Assembly: GCF_006716085.1 (NCBI RefSeq)
Contig: NZ_VFON01000001.1
Coordinates: 2,604,001-2,668,000 of the forward strand
Direction of reading: 5' to 3'
Length of the DNA: 64,000 nt
Origin: Leucobacter komagatae
Lineage (GTDB): Bacteria; Actinomycetota; Actinomycetes; Actinomycetales; Microbacteriaceae
The notes beneath the pieces are model-generated. The model worked only from the letters and a program-made list of their open reading frames with translations, did no database searches and was not told the origin of the DNA. Shown here one piece after another: positions 52,983 through 62,121 of this stretch; position 1 is the first letter of the stretch; each line of letters opens with the position of its first letter. A program made the translations under genes and the position numbers.

Positions 52983-53624
52983 ATGGCGAACGAGGAGCAT
53001 CTGGGCGACGACCAGCCGTTGGGCGATGTTCCGGCGGGCCAGGGTGACGAGGCATCGCAGGCCGATGCCTCGTCAGCACCCGAGGCGGAGGGCGCTCCCT
53101 CCGCCTCCGGGCCGGAAGTCGATGACCTGACCGTCGACGACATTCTTGGCGCGGAGCAGACCGAGGCGGCCGCTGGCGCGGACGCCGAGGCTGCAGGCGA
53201 CGACGCAGAGAACCCCTACCTTGAGGATCTGCGTCGTCTCACCGCCGAGTACGCGAATTACCGCAAGCGCACCGAGGCAAACGTCGAGCTCGACAAGCAG
53301 CGCGCGAAGGCTTCGGTCGTGGTGCAGCTGCTGCCGGTACTCGACGACCTCGACCGTGCCGAACAGCACGGCGACCTCGAAGAGGGCAGCGCATTCGCTA
53401 CGATCGCGCAGAAGCTGCGAGCCAGCCTGGAACGGCTCGGCGTCGAGAGCTTCGGCGAGAAGGGCGAGCCGTTCGATCCGCAGGTGCACGAGGCAATCGC
53501 TCAGGTTCCGGTCCCCGGGACTGAGCAGCACACGGTGCTTGACGTAGTCGAGCGGGGCTATCGCATCGGTGATGTTGAGCTGCGCCCCGCCAAGGTAGCG
53601 GTGGCGGTGGGGGCTGATGGCTAG
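52983..53624 (+). CDS. grpE: Nucleotide exchange factor GrpE
   Basis: 213 residues. Acidic, low-complexity first 75 residues; then the long coiled coil (YLEDLRRLTAEYANYRKRTEA) and the head domain with GVESFGEKGEPFDPQVHEAIAQV and VVERGYRIGDVELRPAKVAVA. It releases ADP from DnaK. Two bases separate it from dnaK; it overlaps dnaJ by eight bases. Confidence 0.96.
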   Translation: MANEEHLGDDQPLGDVPAGQGDEASQADASSAPEAEGAPSASGPEVDDLTVDDILGAEQTEAAAGADAEAAGDDAENPYLEDLRRLTAEYANYRKRTEANVELDKQRAKASVVVQLLPVLDDLDRAEQHGDLEEGSAFATIAQKLRASLERLGVESFGEKGEPFDPQVHEAIAQVPVPGTEQHTVLDVVERGYRIGDVELRPAKVAVAVGADG

Positions 53625-54576
53625 TCAGGATTGGTTGGACAAAGACTTCTACAGCACCCTCGGAGTTTCGAAGGACGCCGATGAGGCTGAGCTGAAGAAG
53701 GTCTACCGCAAGCTCGCGCGAAAGTACCACCCGGATTCGAACCCGGGTGATGCGGCGGCCGAGGCGAAGTTCAAGGAGATCAGCGAGGCGTACTCGGTGC
53801 TCTCCGACAAAGAACAGCGCGCGGAGTACGACCAGATTCGGGCGATGGGCGCCGGCGGCGCCCGCTTCACGGCGGGCGGCCAGGGCGGCCAAGGCTTCGA
53901 GGATATCTTCGGTGGGATGTTCGGCGGCCAGGGTGGCCACGGCGGCAGGAACACGCAGTACACGTTCCAGCAGGGCGGCGGCTACGACGACATCTTCAAC
54001 ATGTTCGGTGGCGGCGCTCGCGGCCCTCAGAAGGGGCGCGACGTCAACGCGACGACGACGATCGACTTCGAAACCGCTGTGAGCGGTGACACGGTCACTC
54101 TCCAGACCTCGAACGGCAATGTCAAAGTGAAGATCCCCGCTGGGGTGTCGAACGGCCAGAAGATCAGGCTGCGCGGCAAGGGCGAGCCCGGCCAGGCCGG
54201 CACGCCTGCCGGCGACCTGCTGCTCACCGTCACCGTGCGAAAGCACCCCGTTTTTGAGCGCGACGGCCTAAACCTCAAGCTGAAGCTGCCCGTCACCTTC
54301 ACGGAGGCGACGCTCGGCGCGACAGTCGAGGTGCCGACGCTCGGTGGTGACACCGTGCGCCTGAAGGTGCAGCCCGGCACGCCGAGCGGCCGCGTGCTGC
54401 GCGTGAAGGGCCGGGGCGTGAAGACCTCGAAGGGCACGGGAGACCTGCTCGCCGAGGTTCAGGTCGCGGTGCCCAGCCACCTGAGCGACGAGGCGCGCGA
54501 AGCGCTCGAGGCGTTCCAACAGGTTGAGCCGCAGGAGAACCCGCGCGCCGACCTGTTCTCACGGGCACGCGCCTAG
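53617..54576 (+). CDS. dnaJ: DnaJ-type co-chaperone without zinc finger
   Basis: 319 residues. J-domain with HPD (YRKLARKYHPDSNPGD), a long Gly/Gln/Phe-rich stretch, and then directly the C-terminal client-binding domains (VNATTTIDFETAVSGDTVTL to PSHLSDEAREALEAF). No CxxCxGxG repeat is present and the protein has no cysteine, so the architecture is CbpA/DnaJ type II, not classical DnaJ. It delivers clients to DnaK and triggers its ATPase. Confidence 0.94.
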   Translation: MASQDWLDKDFYSTLGVSKDADEAELKKVYRKLARKYHPDSNPGDAAAEAKFKEISEAYSVLSDKEQRAEYDQIRAMGAGGARFTAGGQGGQGFEDIFGGMFGGQGGHGGRNTQYTFQQGGGYDDIFNMFGGGARGPQKGRDVNATTTIDFETAVSGDTVTLQTSNGNVKVKIPAGVSNGQKIRLRGKGEPGQAGTPAGDLLLTVTVRKHPVFERDGLNLKLKLPVTFTEATLGATVEVPTLGGDTVRLKVQPGTPSGRVLRVKGRGVKTSKGTGDLLAEVQVAVPSHLSDEAREALEAFQQVEPQENPRADLFSRARA

Positions 54577-54633
54577 CTGCAGGCACCCGAACAACGAACA
54601 CACCACACAGCACAACGGCGAGAAGGAGGAGCG

Positions 54634-55053
54634 ATGGCGAACAGGCAGATGGACAGGTTCACACCGGTGTTTGCGATTGCCGCCGCCTCCGAGCTGGCCG
54701 AAATGCATCCGCAGACGCTGCGGCAGTACGACCGTATCGGGCTCGTAGTGCCGCAGCGTACAAGCGGAAACACGCGGCGCTACTCGCTGTATGACGTTCA
54801 TCGTCTGCGTGAGGTCGCGAGGCTTTCGGCCGAGGGGCTGAGCCTCGAGGGCATTCGCCGCGTGCTCAAACTTGAAGACCGCGTGCGCGAGCTCGAAGGC
54901 CAGGTGCACGAGCTCGAGCGCGCGCTCTCGGACGAGCTGCTGAAGCGCCCCGACCGGCGGGTTTTCGCCGCCGGGGCCGGCGGCGAGGTCGTCACACTCC
55001 GTCGCGGCACCCGAACCCGGCGCAACGCCGAGGTCGTCGTGTGGAAGCCGTAG
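54634..55053 (+). CDS. hspR: Heat-shock repressor HspR (MerR family)
   Basis: 139 residues. MerR-type DNA-binding head: FAIAAASELAEMHPQTLRQYDRIGLV, then RRYSLYDVHRLREVARLSAEGLSLEGIRRVL, and a coiled-coil dimer helix (LEDRVRELEGQVHELERAL). The basic tail RRGTRTRRN is typical. It represses the operon at the HAIR elements with DnaK as co-repressor, so heat relieves repression. AAGGAGG lies before the ATG. Confidence 0.96.
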   Translation: MANRQMDRFTPVFAIAAASELAEMHPQTLRQYDRIGLVVPQRTSGNTRRYSLYDVHRLREVARLSAEGLSLEGIRRVLKLEDRVRELEGQVHELERALSDELLKRPDRRVFAAGAGGEVVTLRRGTRTRRNAEVVVWKP

Positions 55054-56210
55054 CCGCGAGGCTCGAGGAGTTCTGCTCCACGCTGTCGCGTGAGCCCGAC
55101 TTTGACGCGCCCGAGCTTCGGGCGTATGACACGGCCGACCTGCTCATTCTCACCACCGCGGCAGGTCGCTTAGGCGACGCAGAGCCGGGAACCGTCGTCA
55201 CGATCGGCGATCGCCACGGTGCGCTCACGCTGGGTGCGACGGCGGTGCTGGGTGCGGCCGATGTGCGGGCGTATCAGGATCCGCTCCTGTCGGAGCGTGC
55301 CCTCGCCGCGAACGCGTCGCGCCTCGGTCTCGGCGACAGCTACGCGAACGCCCCGTTCGGCGAGGAGCTGCTCGCGGGCGCGAAGACGGTGCTCGTGCAG
55401 CTGCCGCGCGGCCTCGACGCGCTCGAAGAGATCGCGTGGAAGATCGCGCGCTACGCGCACCCCGACGTGCGGGTGTTCGCCGGTGGCCGCGTGAAGCACA
55501 TGACCCGTGCCCAAAACGAGGTCTTCGCCAGGTTCTTCGGCGAGGTCTCCGCGGGGCTGGGCTGGCGCAAGTCCCGCGTGCTGCAGGCCGCCTCGAAGGG
55601 TCTTGCCCTGCCGCAGCAGGAGGCGCCGTTCCCAAGATGGGGCAACGATAGGGAGCTCGCGTTTGGGCTCGCCGCGTTTGGCGCAACCTTCGGCGGAACG
55701 AAGCTCGATCACGGCAGCAGGCTGCTGCTCGGCACACTTTCAGGTGAGGGCAACACTGGCTGGCACGCTACTCAGCGTGACAGGGTGTTCGACCTTGGGT
55801 GCGGCAGCGGCGTGCTGGCGGTCTCGGCCGCGCTCGCTCTGCCGTCAGCGGAGGTCATCGCGAGCGACCAGTCCGACGCCGCGGTCCGTTCGACGGCTCT
55901 CACCGCCGAGGCAGCGGGTGTCGGGGAGCGGGTCGCGGTGCATCGCGCTGACGGTGCTGAGGCCGTCGCCGACGGGTGGGCGGACCTCGTGCTGCTCAAC
56001 CCGCCGTTCCACACCGGGGCGACCGTGCACGCGGGCGTCGCCCACCGCCTCATCCGGGACTGCGCGCGAGTGCTGAAGCCGGGAGGAGAACTGCGAATCG
56101 TCTTCAACTCCCACCTCGCGTATCGTCCCCTGCTCGAGCAGGTCATCGGGCCCGCTGAGCAGCTCGCCCGCGACGCAACCTTCACCGTGCTCGCCGTCAC
56201 GAAGCGGTAG
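55041..56210 (+). CDS. Class I SAM methyltransferase, RsmC/RlmG-like
   Basis: 389 residues: an inactive N-terminal Rossmann-like domain (DLLILTTAAGRLGDAEPGTVVTIGDRHGA), then the active one with VFDLGCGSGVLAVSAAL and the N6/N2-type catalytic motif NPPFHTG. The order fits RsmC/RlmG rRNA guanine-N2 methyltransferases. The GTG start overlaps hspR by thirteen bases, so it is part of the heat-shock operon message or read through from it. Confidence 0.88.
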   Translation: MEAVAARLEEFCSTLSREPDFDAPELRAYDTADLLILTTAAGRLGDAEPGTVVTIGDRHGALTLGATAVLGAADVRAYQDPLLSERALAANASRLGLGDSYANAPFGEELLAGAKTVLVQLPRGLDALEEIAWKIARYAHPDVRVFAGGRVKHMTRAQNEVFARFFGEVSAGLGWRKSRVLQAASKGLALPQQEAPFPRWGNDRELAFGLAAFGATFGGTKLDHGSRLLLGTLSGEGNTGWHATQRDRVFDLGCGSGVLAVSAALALPSAEVIASDQSDAAVRSTALTAEAAGVGERVAVHRADGAEAVADGWADLVLLNPPFHTGATVHAGVAHRLIRDCARVLKPGGELRIVFNSHLAYRPLLEQVIGPAEQLARDATFTVLAVTKR

Positions 56211-56257
56211 CGATTCAGCCACCGAACTCACAGGCACCTGAAGCCTAGAATGAGTGT

Positions 56258-56902
56258 GTGAGCGATAAACTCTTGCACTTGGTGCGCCACGGGGAGGTTC
56301 ATAACCCCGACCTCGTCCTCTACGGCCGCATTCCCGGCTTCCGCCTCTCAGAGCGCGGTCATGCGATGGCGGAGGCCGCCGCGCTCGAACTTGCCGGCAG
56401 CGACCGCAAAGTCGCGGCGCTCTACGCGTCGCCGCTGGAGCGCGCGCAGCAGTCGGCGCGCCCGATCGCGAGCGCGCTCGGCCTCGAAATCCAGACTGAG
56501 GATCGCATCATCGAACCGACCAACTTCTTTGAGGGCAAGGTGAACTCCGGGCCGGAGGCCGCGTTCAAGAAGCCGCGCTACTGGTACAAGTTCTGGAACC
56601 CGTTCCGCCCGAGCTGGGGCGAGCCGTACCGGCAGGTGGCGGCGCGCGTGCGCGAGGCCATGAACGACGCGTGGGATAAGGCACAGGGCGGCGACATCGT
56701 GATGGTCGCGCACCAGTCACCGATCTGGATGGCTCACCTAGACATCGCGGGCAAGCCCCTCTTCCACAACCCGGCGACCAGGCGCTGCGACCTCTCGAGC
56801 ATCACGACATTCGAGCGCCGCGGCAACCGCTGGTTCGAGGTCGATTACCGGAACCCAGCGAAGTCGCTGATGGACGACGCAACCGATGTAGGAGCAGTAT
56901 GA
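56258..56902 (+). CDS. Histidine phosphatase (phosphoglycerate mutase-like)
   Basis: 214 residues. Phospho-histidine motif LLHLVRHGEVHNPDLVLYGR, then ASPLERAQQSARPIA and the second histidine in VMVAHQSPIWM. Genes of this type head the cytochrome c maturation operon in many actinobacteria; their link to the process is unclear. TAGAAT lies six bases before the GTG start, so the message appears leaderless. Coupled to the next gene by ATGA. Confidence 0.88.
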   Translation: MSDKLLHLVRHGEVHNPDLVLYGRIPGFRLSERGHAMAEAAALELAGSDRKVAALYASPLERAQQSARPIASALGLEIQTEDRIIEPTNFFEGKVNSGPEAAFKKPRYWYKFWNPFRPSWGEPYRQVAARVREAMNDAWDKAQGGDIVMVAHQSPIWMAHLDIAGKPLFHNPATRRCDLSSITTFERRGNRWFEVDYRNPAKSLMDDATDVGAV

Positions 56903-57528
56903 CCGCGCGACGACGCCTCGCCGCCATCGCCGCTACCGCGGCGGCCCTCGCAGTCGGCCTCGCCGGCTGTAGTACAACCGAGGGTGACTCCCTGGCTGCG
57001 CAATGGCAGCAGGGAGGGGACAAGGGCTTCGTCGCGGGGGACGGCTCGTCAGCCTCGTTCCCTGCCGACAAGCGCGGTGAGCCGGTGGAGTTCGCAGGCG
57101 AGACCGAGTTCGAGAATGAGCTGAGTTCGGCTGACACGCTTGGCAGCGTTACCGTCGTGAACTTCTGGTACGCGGGCTGTGCGCCCTGCCGCGCAGAGGC
57201 TCCCGACCTCGTCGAGGCGTACAACGAGTTCACCCCGCAGGGCGTGAAGTTTGTCGGCGTGAATACTCGCGACCAGGCGGCGCAGGCTAAGCAGTTTGGC
57301 GTCGAGTTCGGTATCCAGTACGAGTCCATTCTCGACAATCCCGGTGGTCGCACCGTGCAGCGCGCGTTCGCGGGCCAGATCCCGCTCAACGCGGTACCGA
57401 CCACGCTGATCCTTGACGCGGAGGGGCGCGTGGCGCACACCGTCGTCGGGCAGCTCGCGGGTGTCTCGCAGCTACGCACGCTCATCACGGAGACGCTCGA
57501 AGAGCAGTCCACCGCGAGCAAGAACTGA
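56899..57528 (+). CDS. resA: Thioredoxin-like lipoprotein ResA/CcsX (cytochrome c maturation)
   Basis: 209 residues. Lipobox in AVGLAGCSTT anchors it outside the membrane. The thioredoxin centre is WYAGCAPCRAEAPDLVEAY (CAPC), and cis-proline lies in NAVPTTLILD. It reduces apocytochrome c heme-binding cysteines with electrons from CcdA, the next gene, whose start overlaps this stop (TGATG). Confidence 0.9.
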   Translation: MTARRRLAAIAATAAALAVGLAGCSTTEGDSLAAQWQQGGDKGFVAGDGSSASFPADKRGEPVEFAGETEFENELSSADTLGSVTVVNFWYAGCAPCRAEAPDLVEAYNEFTPQGVKFVGVNTRDQAAQAKQFGVEFGIQYESILDNPGGRTVQRAFAGQIPLNAVPTTLILDAEGRVAHTVVGQLAGVSQLRTLITETLEEQSTASKN

Positions 57529-58301
57529 TGGGGATCCAGGAGATCATCGCCGACGGGCAGCTGCTCGTCGCGTCCGCGATCGCACTGGCGGCCGGGCTCG
57601 TCTCGTTCCTGTCGCCATGCGTGCTGCCGCTGATTCCCGGCTACCTCGCCTACGTCTCCGGCGTCGCCGGCACTCCGAGCGCGAGCGCCGCGAACCCGAA
57701 GGCGGCGGGCCGCCGGGAACGCAACCGGATGGTGCTCGGCTCGATCCTCTTCGTGCTCGGGTTCGCGATTGTCTTCGTGATCCTGCTCACGCTCTCCGGT
57801 GCCGTGGGCGCCAGCACCTGGTATCTCGATTGGCAGGACGTGATCCTGCGCGTTATGGGAGTTGTGGTGATCGTCATGGGCCTCGTGTTCATGGGTGCCT
57901 TCGCGAAATTCCAGCGCACGACCAGGCTCAAGATCAGCCCGAAGGTCGGCCTCGCGGGCGCGCCGCTGCTCGGCATCGTGTTCGCGATTGGCTGGGCGCC
58001 CTGCCTCGGGCCGACGATCGGTACCGTGAGCCTCCTCGCGATGCAGCAGGGCTCGGTCGGGCGCGCGGCGCTGCTTGCTCTGCTCTACTCGCTCGGGCTC
58101 GGGATCCCCTTCGTGCTCGCCGCGTTCGGCTTCGGCTGGATGACGCAGACGATGATCTTCTTCAAGCGCCACATCCGCACGGTGAACATCGTCGGCGGCG
58201 TCATTCTTATCATCCTCGGTGTACTCATGGTGACGGGCCTGTGGGGCCTCATCATGAGTGAACTTCAGACATGGATAGGTGGCTATGTCACGCCCCTCTG
58301 A
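57528..58301 (+). CDS. ccdA: Thiol-disulfide transmembrane transporter CcdA
   Basis: 257 residues, six membrane helices. Paired redox cysteines in LSPCVLPLIPGYLAYVSG and GWAPCLGPTIGT, as in all CcdA proteins. It passes electrons from cytoplasmic thioredoxin to ResA. Starts in the stop codon of resA and overlaps resB by seventeen bases. Confidence 0.94.
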   Translation: MGIQEIIADGQLLVASAIALAAGLVSFLSPCVLPLIPGYLAYVSGVAGTPSASAANPKAAGRRERNRMVLGSILFVLGFAIVFVILLTLSGAVGASTWYLDWQDVILRVMGVVVIVMGLVFMGAFAKFQRTTRLKISPKVGLAGAPLLGIVFAIGWAPCLGPTIGTVSLLAMQQGSVGRAALLALLYSLGLGIPFVLAAFGFGWMTQTMIFFKRHIRTVNIVGGVILIILGVLMVTGLWGLIMSELQTWIGGYVTPL

Positions 58302-59958
58302 TTACGATGACGGATCGGGCGCCCCGGCACCCGTAACGAGCCCGGAGCTCGGCCTCACTGGCTGGCTCCGGTGGTTCTGGCGCCAGCTCACCAGTATGCG
58401 CGTCGCGCTGATCCTCTTGCTCCTGCTCGCGGTGGCCGCGATCCCGGGTTCGCTCGTGCCGCAGCGCGGTGCCGACCCGAACGGTGTCATTCAGTACGAG
58501 AAAGACAACCCGACGCTCTTCAAGATCCTTGACGCGTTCCCGATCCAGGCGTTCGACGTCTACGGGTCCGTCTGGTTCTCGGCGATCTACCTGCTGCTCT
58601 TCATCTCGCTCATCGGGTGTGTGCTGCCGCGCGTGAAGCACCACTGGCAGGCCTGGCGCGGCACGCCCCCGAAGACCCCGGCGCGGCTCAACCGCATGGC
58701 CGGGTTCTCCGAGGTGCGCGTCACCAACGCCGAAGCCAGCGAAGAAGAGCGCCTCGCGTTCGCGCAGGCCGCCGTCGAATCCGCCGCCGACCTCCTCAGC
58801 CGCCAGCGCTACCGTGTCGAGCTGCAGCAGGCGACGCACCGCGGCGTCTCCGAGGTCTCCGTCTCGTCTGAGCGAGGGTATCTCCGCGAGACCGGCAACC
58901 TGCTCTTCCACATCGCCCTCGTCGGCGTACTCGTGTGCGTCGGACTGGGTGGCGCGTTCACCTTTAACGGCCAGCGCGTGCTCTACGAGGGCGAGAGCTT
59001 CGTCAACCAGATCATTGACTACGATTCGGCGAACTCGGGCCGCGCATTCCGCTCAGACACGCTTGAGCCTTTCAGCCTTCGCCTCGACGACCTCGACGTG
59101 AACTACATCCAGCCCGACGACGAAGATGCGAGCCCGAACTCGATCGGCCAGGTGCGCGAGTTCATTGCGAGCATGACGCTCACGGACCCGGAGGGCAATG
59201 AGAGCGCAGAGGAGATCCGGGTGAACCACCCGCTGCGCGTGCACGGCTCGCCGATCTACCTGCTCGCGAACGGCTACGCGCCCACAATCGTTGTTCGCAA
59301 CGCTGACGGCGAGATCGTGTTCAACGAGTCCGTACCGTTCATTCCCCAGGGCGCCGACCCGAACCTCACCTCGCTGGGCGTCGTCAAAGTGCTCGATGGC
59401 ATCACAAACGATGCGGGGGAGTCGACGGAGCTCGGCCTGCGAGGCTTCTTCTACCCGACGCAGACAAAGCTCGAATCGGGCGCGTACACGTCGAACTACC
59501 CCGACCTCGAGAACCCCGTGCTCACGCTCGACGCGTTCATGGGAGACACTGGCGTAGACAACGAGTTCGGCATCCCGCAGTCCGTGTACTCGCTTGAGAC
59601 CGGCGAGATGGAGCAGCTCACGGGCCGCGCCATTGAAAAGCCCTCGATCGAGCTGCGCCCCGGCGAGACCGCTGAGCTGCCGCGAGGCCTCGGCACCGTG
59701 ACGCTCGAGGCCGTGCCGCGCTACGCGTCGTTCGATGTCATGCAGAACCCGTTCCAGATCGGGATCCTGATCTCCGCCCTGCTCTCGCTCGGCGGGCTGC
59801 TGTGGTCGCTGTTCGTTCCGCGCCGCCGCGTGTGGGTGAAGGCGATCCCGACGAAGGATGGCGTTGTGCTGCAGTACGCAGGGCTTGCCCGCGGCGACGA
59901 CCCGGCGCTCGACCGGGCGGTTGAGGAGCTGCGCGAGGCGCACCGAGAGGTGCTGTAG
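58285..59958 (+). CDS. resB: Cytochrome c biogenesis protein ResB
   Basis: 557 residues. Three membrane segments near the N-terminus (RVALILLLLLAVAAIPGSLVPQ), the conserved YGSVWFSAIYLLLFISLIGCVLPR, a large outer domain, and a last helix near the C-terminus (ISALLSLGGLLWSLFVPRRR). ResB works with ResC/CcsA to carry heme out and attach it to cytochrome c. ATG 58285 is preferred over GTG 58279. The expected resC gene does not follow: the operon stops at a strong hairpin. Confidence 0.93.
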   Translation: MSRPSDYDDGSGAPAPVTSPELGLTGWLRWFWRQLTSMRVALILLLLLAVAAIPGSLVPQRGADPNGVIQYEKDNPTLFKILDAFPIQAFDVYGSVWFSAIYLLLFISLIGCVLPRVKHHWQAWRGTPPKTPARLNRMAGFSEVRVTNAEASEEERLAFAQAAVESAADLLSRQRYRVELQQATHRGVSEVSVSSERGYLRETGNLLFHIALVGVLVCVGLGGAFTFNGQRVLYEGESFVNQIIDYDSANSGRAFRSDTLEPFSLRLDDLDVNYIQPDDEDASPNSIGQVREFIASMTLTDPEGNESAEEIRVNHPLRVHGSPIYLLANGYAPTIVVRNADGEIVFNESVPFIPQGADPNLTSLGVVKVLDGITNDAGESTELGLRGFFYPTQTKLESGAYTSNYPDLENPVLTLDAFMGDTGVDNEFGIPQSVYSLETGEMEQLTGRAIEKPSIELRPGETAELPRGLGTVTLEAVPRYASFDVMQNPFQIGILISALLSLGGLLWSLFVPRRRVWVKAIPTKDGVVLQYAGLARGDDPALDRAVEELREAHREVL

Positions 59959-60016
59959 GGAGGGCGCTCGGCCGCTCAGCCCGGGGCCACCGGCCCATCC
60001 ACCACAAGCCGTACGT

Positions 60017-60078
60017 ATGTGATCGACCCTTCCAATGCCTGAACCCGGCGGGTACGGCATTGGAAGGGTCGATTACAT
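60017..60078. terminator. Very long hairpin after resB
   Basis: ATGTGATCGACCCTTCCAAT... pairs with its reverse complement over 23 bp (18 perfect at 60022-60039/60056-60073, one G-U, then four more), with a 16-nt loop. It lies between the convergent resB and phosphohexomutase genes. No T-tract. Confidence 0.75.
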
Positions 60079-60080
60079 TG

Positions 60081-60147
60081 CTTGGGCTGGGGCTGGGGCT
60101 GGGGCTGGGGCTTGGGCTTGGGCTTGGGCTTGGGCTTGGGCCGGGGC
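60081..60147. repeat. G-rich hexanucleotide array
   Basis: Around eleven units of GGGGCT then GGGCTT follow each other with few interruptions. Runs of three to four G every six bases could form a G-quadruplex. It lies just after the long hairpin and before the stop of the phosphohexomutase gene. Confidence 0.9.
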
Positions 60148-60166
60148 TTCGGCTCGCGCCCAGCCC

Positions 60167-61930
60167 CTAAGCCTGCAGCGCGTCCAGGAACTGCGTCACG
60201 TCAGCCTCAAGCTCCGCGAGTGCCCGCTCCGCGGCCGCCCGCCGCTTCGATGCCTTGCCCTTTTCGTTGAACGTGTCGAGGTAGATCTTGAGCTTCGGTT
60301 CCGTACCGCTCGGGCGGATCATCACGCGCGAGCCGTCGGCCAGGTCGTAGCGCAGCACGTTCGACGGTACAGCGGCGAGCCCGGGCTCAAGCAGATCCTG
60401 CGTGGCCGTTACGGCCCTCACCCCAAACGCGGTTGGCGGAGCGGTGCGGATCTTCGCCGCGAGCTCAGTCGCAGCCGCCATCGACTCGAGTCGCAGCGTG
60501 ATCTGGCCGCTGGCGAAGTGGCCGAAGCGCTCGGACGCCTCTTCGAGAAGGCCCCAGATGTCAGTGCCGCGGCCCTTCGCCCAGCGCGCCATCGCGACGG
60601 CGTCGGCGCCGGCCGAGATGCCGTCTTTGTCGCGCACGACCTGCGGCTGCGTGAGGTAGCCGAGGGCCTCCTCGAAGCCGAACACGAGGTTCGGTACACG
60701 TGAGACCCACTTGAACCCCGAGAGGGTTTCGGCGTAGTCGAGCCCGTAGTCTGCGGCAACCGCGCGGAGCGCCGGCGACGAGACGATGGTGCAGGCCAGC
60801 GTGCCGGTGAGCGGAATGCCCCGCTGCTCCGCATCCTGCATCGCCCGCTCTGCGGCGCGCCAGCCGAGGAGCAGCCCCAGCTCGTTTCCGGTGAGGCGGC
60901 GGTACCCCGACTCCTCGTCGAAGTGGGGGAGCGCAACCGCGAGACGATCCGCGTCGGGGTCGTGAGCGATGATGAGCTCTGCACCCTCCTCGCGCGCGGT
61001 GCGGTACGCGAGGTCGAGTGCGCCCGGCTCCTCAGGGTTCGGGAAGTCGACGGTTGGGAAGTTGCCGTCGGGGGTCTCCTGCTCGGGCACCGAGGTCGGC
61101 AGCGGCAGGCCGCTTGCGAGTAGCACCCGACCTGAGATCTCCGCGCCCACGCCGTGCATTGCGGTGTAGACGATGCGCAGCGGCACCTCCGCGTTGAGCG
61201 TGCGGCCATCGTGAGTGAGGGGGAAGCCCGCGAGCAGCGATGACGCAGTGCGCGTCACGTAGGTGTCGGCGACGTCGGGGCCAGCGATGGTGTAGTCGGT
61301 GCTGCGCGGCAGGTCGCCGACTGGCCCCGCTGCCGCAGTCTCGATGAGTGCAGCGATCGCGCTATCGGACGGGGCGACAATCTGCGACCCCTCATCGGCG
61401 TCGCCGAGGTAGACCTTGTACCCGTTGTCGCGCGGCGGGTTGTGGCTCGCCGTGACCATGACGCCCGCGGAGACATCGAGGTGGCGCACGGCGAACGCGA
61501 CGAGCGGCGTCGGCCCGTGTGACGGCAGCAGCGTGACCCGCACGCCGGCGCCGGCCATGATCTCGGCCGCATCGCGCGCGAAGACGTCGGAGTTCACGCG
61601 GGCGTCGTACCCGATCACCACCGAAGGCGGGCCACTCGTCTCACCGCGCGCGGCGCGCTCAAGCAGAAACGCCGCGAACCCGGCGCTCGTCTGCGAGACG
61701 ACGACACGGTTCATCCGGGCCGGGCCCGCACCGAGCCTGCCGCGGAGCCCCGCGGTGCCGAACGACAGGCGCCCGGCGAATGTTTCGCGCAGCTCAGCAA
61801 GCGCGGTCTCGTCGCCGGCCTCGGCCTGCTGAGCGAGCCTCTCGGCCTCAGCCTGCGTGACCGGATCAATGTCGTGCGCAGCCCAAGTGCGCGCGCGCTC
61901 AAGCAGCGTTTCGAGCTCGTCGGTTGCCAT
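60167..61930 (-). CDS. Phospho-sugar mutase (phosphoglucomutase/phosphomannomutase)
   Basis: 587 residues, four domains. FGTAGLRGRLGAGPARMN, phosphoserine loop VTASHNPPRDNGYKVY, metal loop IAHDPDADR, sugar loop GFEEALGYLT, and phosphate loop IRPSGTEPKLKIYL are all intact. It interconverts hexose 1- and 6-phosphates (glucose or mannose; the long form is often PGM). AAGGGGG precedes the ATG. A TGTCT-N2-AGACA palindrome at 61951-61962 lies just upstream. Confidence 0.93.
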   Translation of the reverse strand: MATDELETLLERARTWAAHDIDPVTQAEAERLAQQAEAGDETALAELRETFAGRLSFGTAGLRGRLGAGPARMNRVVVSQTSAGFAAFLLERAARGETSGPPSVVIGYDARVNSDVFARDAAEIMAGAGVRVTLLPSHGPTPLVAFAVRHLDVSAGVMVTASHNPPRDNGYKVYLGDADEGSQIVAPSDSAIAALIETAAAGPVGDLPRSTDYTIAGPDVADTYVTRTASSLLAGFPLTHDGRTLNAEVPLRIVYTAMHGVGAEISGRVLLASGLPLPTSVPEQETPDGNFPTVDFPNPEEPGALDLAYRTAREEGAELIIAHDPDADRLAVALPHFDEESGYRRLTGNELGLLLGWRAAERAMQDAEQRGIPLTGTLACTIVSSPALRAVAADYGLDYAETLSGFKWVSRVPNLVFGFEEALGYLTQPQVVRDKDGISAGADAVAMARWAKGRGTDIWGLLEEASERFGHFASGQITLRLESMAAATELAAKIRTAPPTAFGVRAVTATQDLLEPGLAAVPSNVLRYDLADGSRVMIRPSGTEPKLKIYLDTFNEKGKASKRRAAAERALAELEADVTQFLDALQA

Positions 61931-62121
61931 TGCGCCCCCTTCACCGTGGTTGTCTGTAGACAGTTCAAGCTACCACCCGGGCTGAGAAATGCGTCGCAAG
62001 GACCCCGGCAAGCTGAGGGAACGGTGGGTGAACGCTGCGAGCGATACCCGTCCGGGGTGTGACATCGCCATGCTCTGGGGCTATCGTTGACGAGGATTAA
62101 ATTAACGCGAGAAAACTGGGG

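Noticed and set aside
61951..61962. TGTCT-N2-AGACA as an assigned regulator site
   Set aside because: It is a short palindrome upstream of the phosphohexomutase, but I cannot match it to a regulator and such a length arises often by chance.
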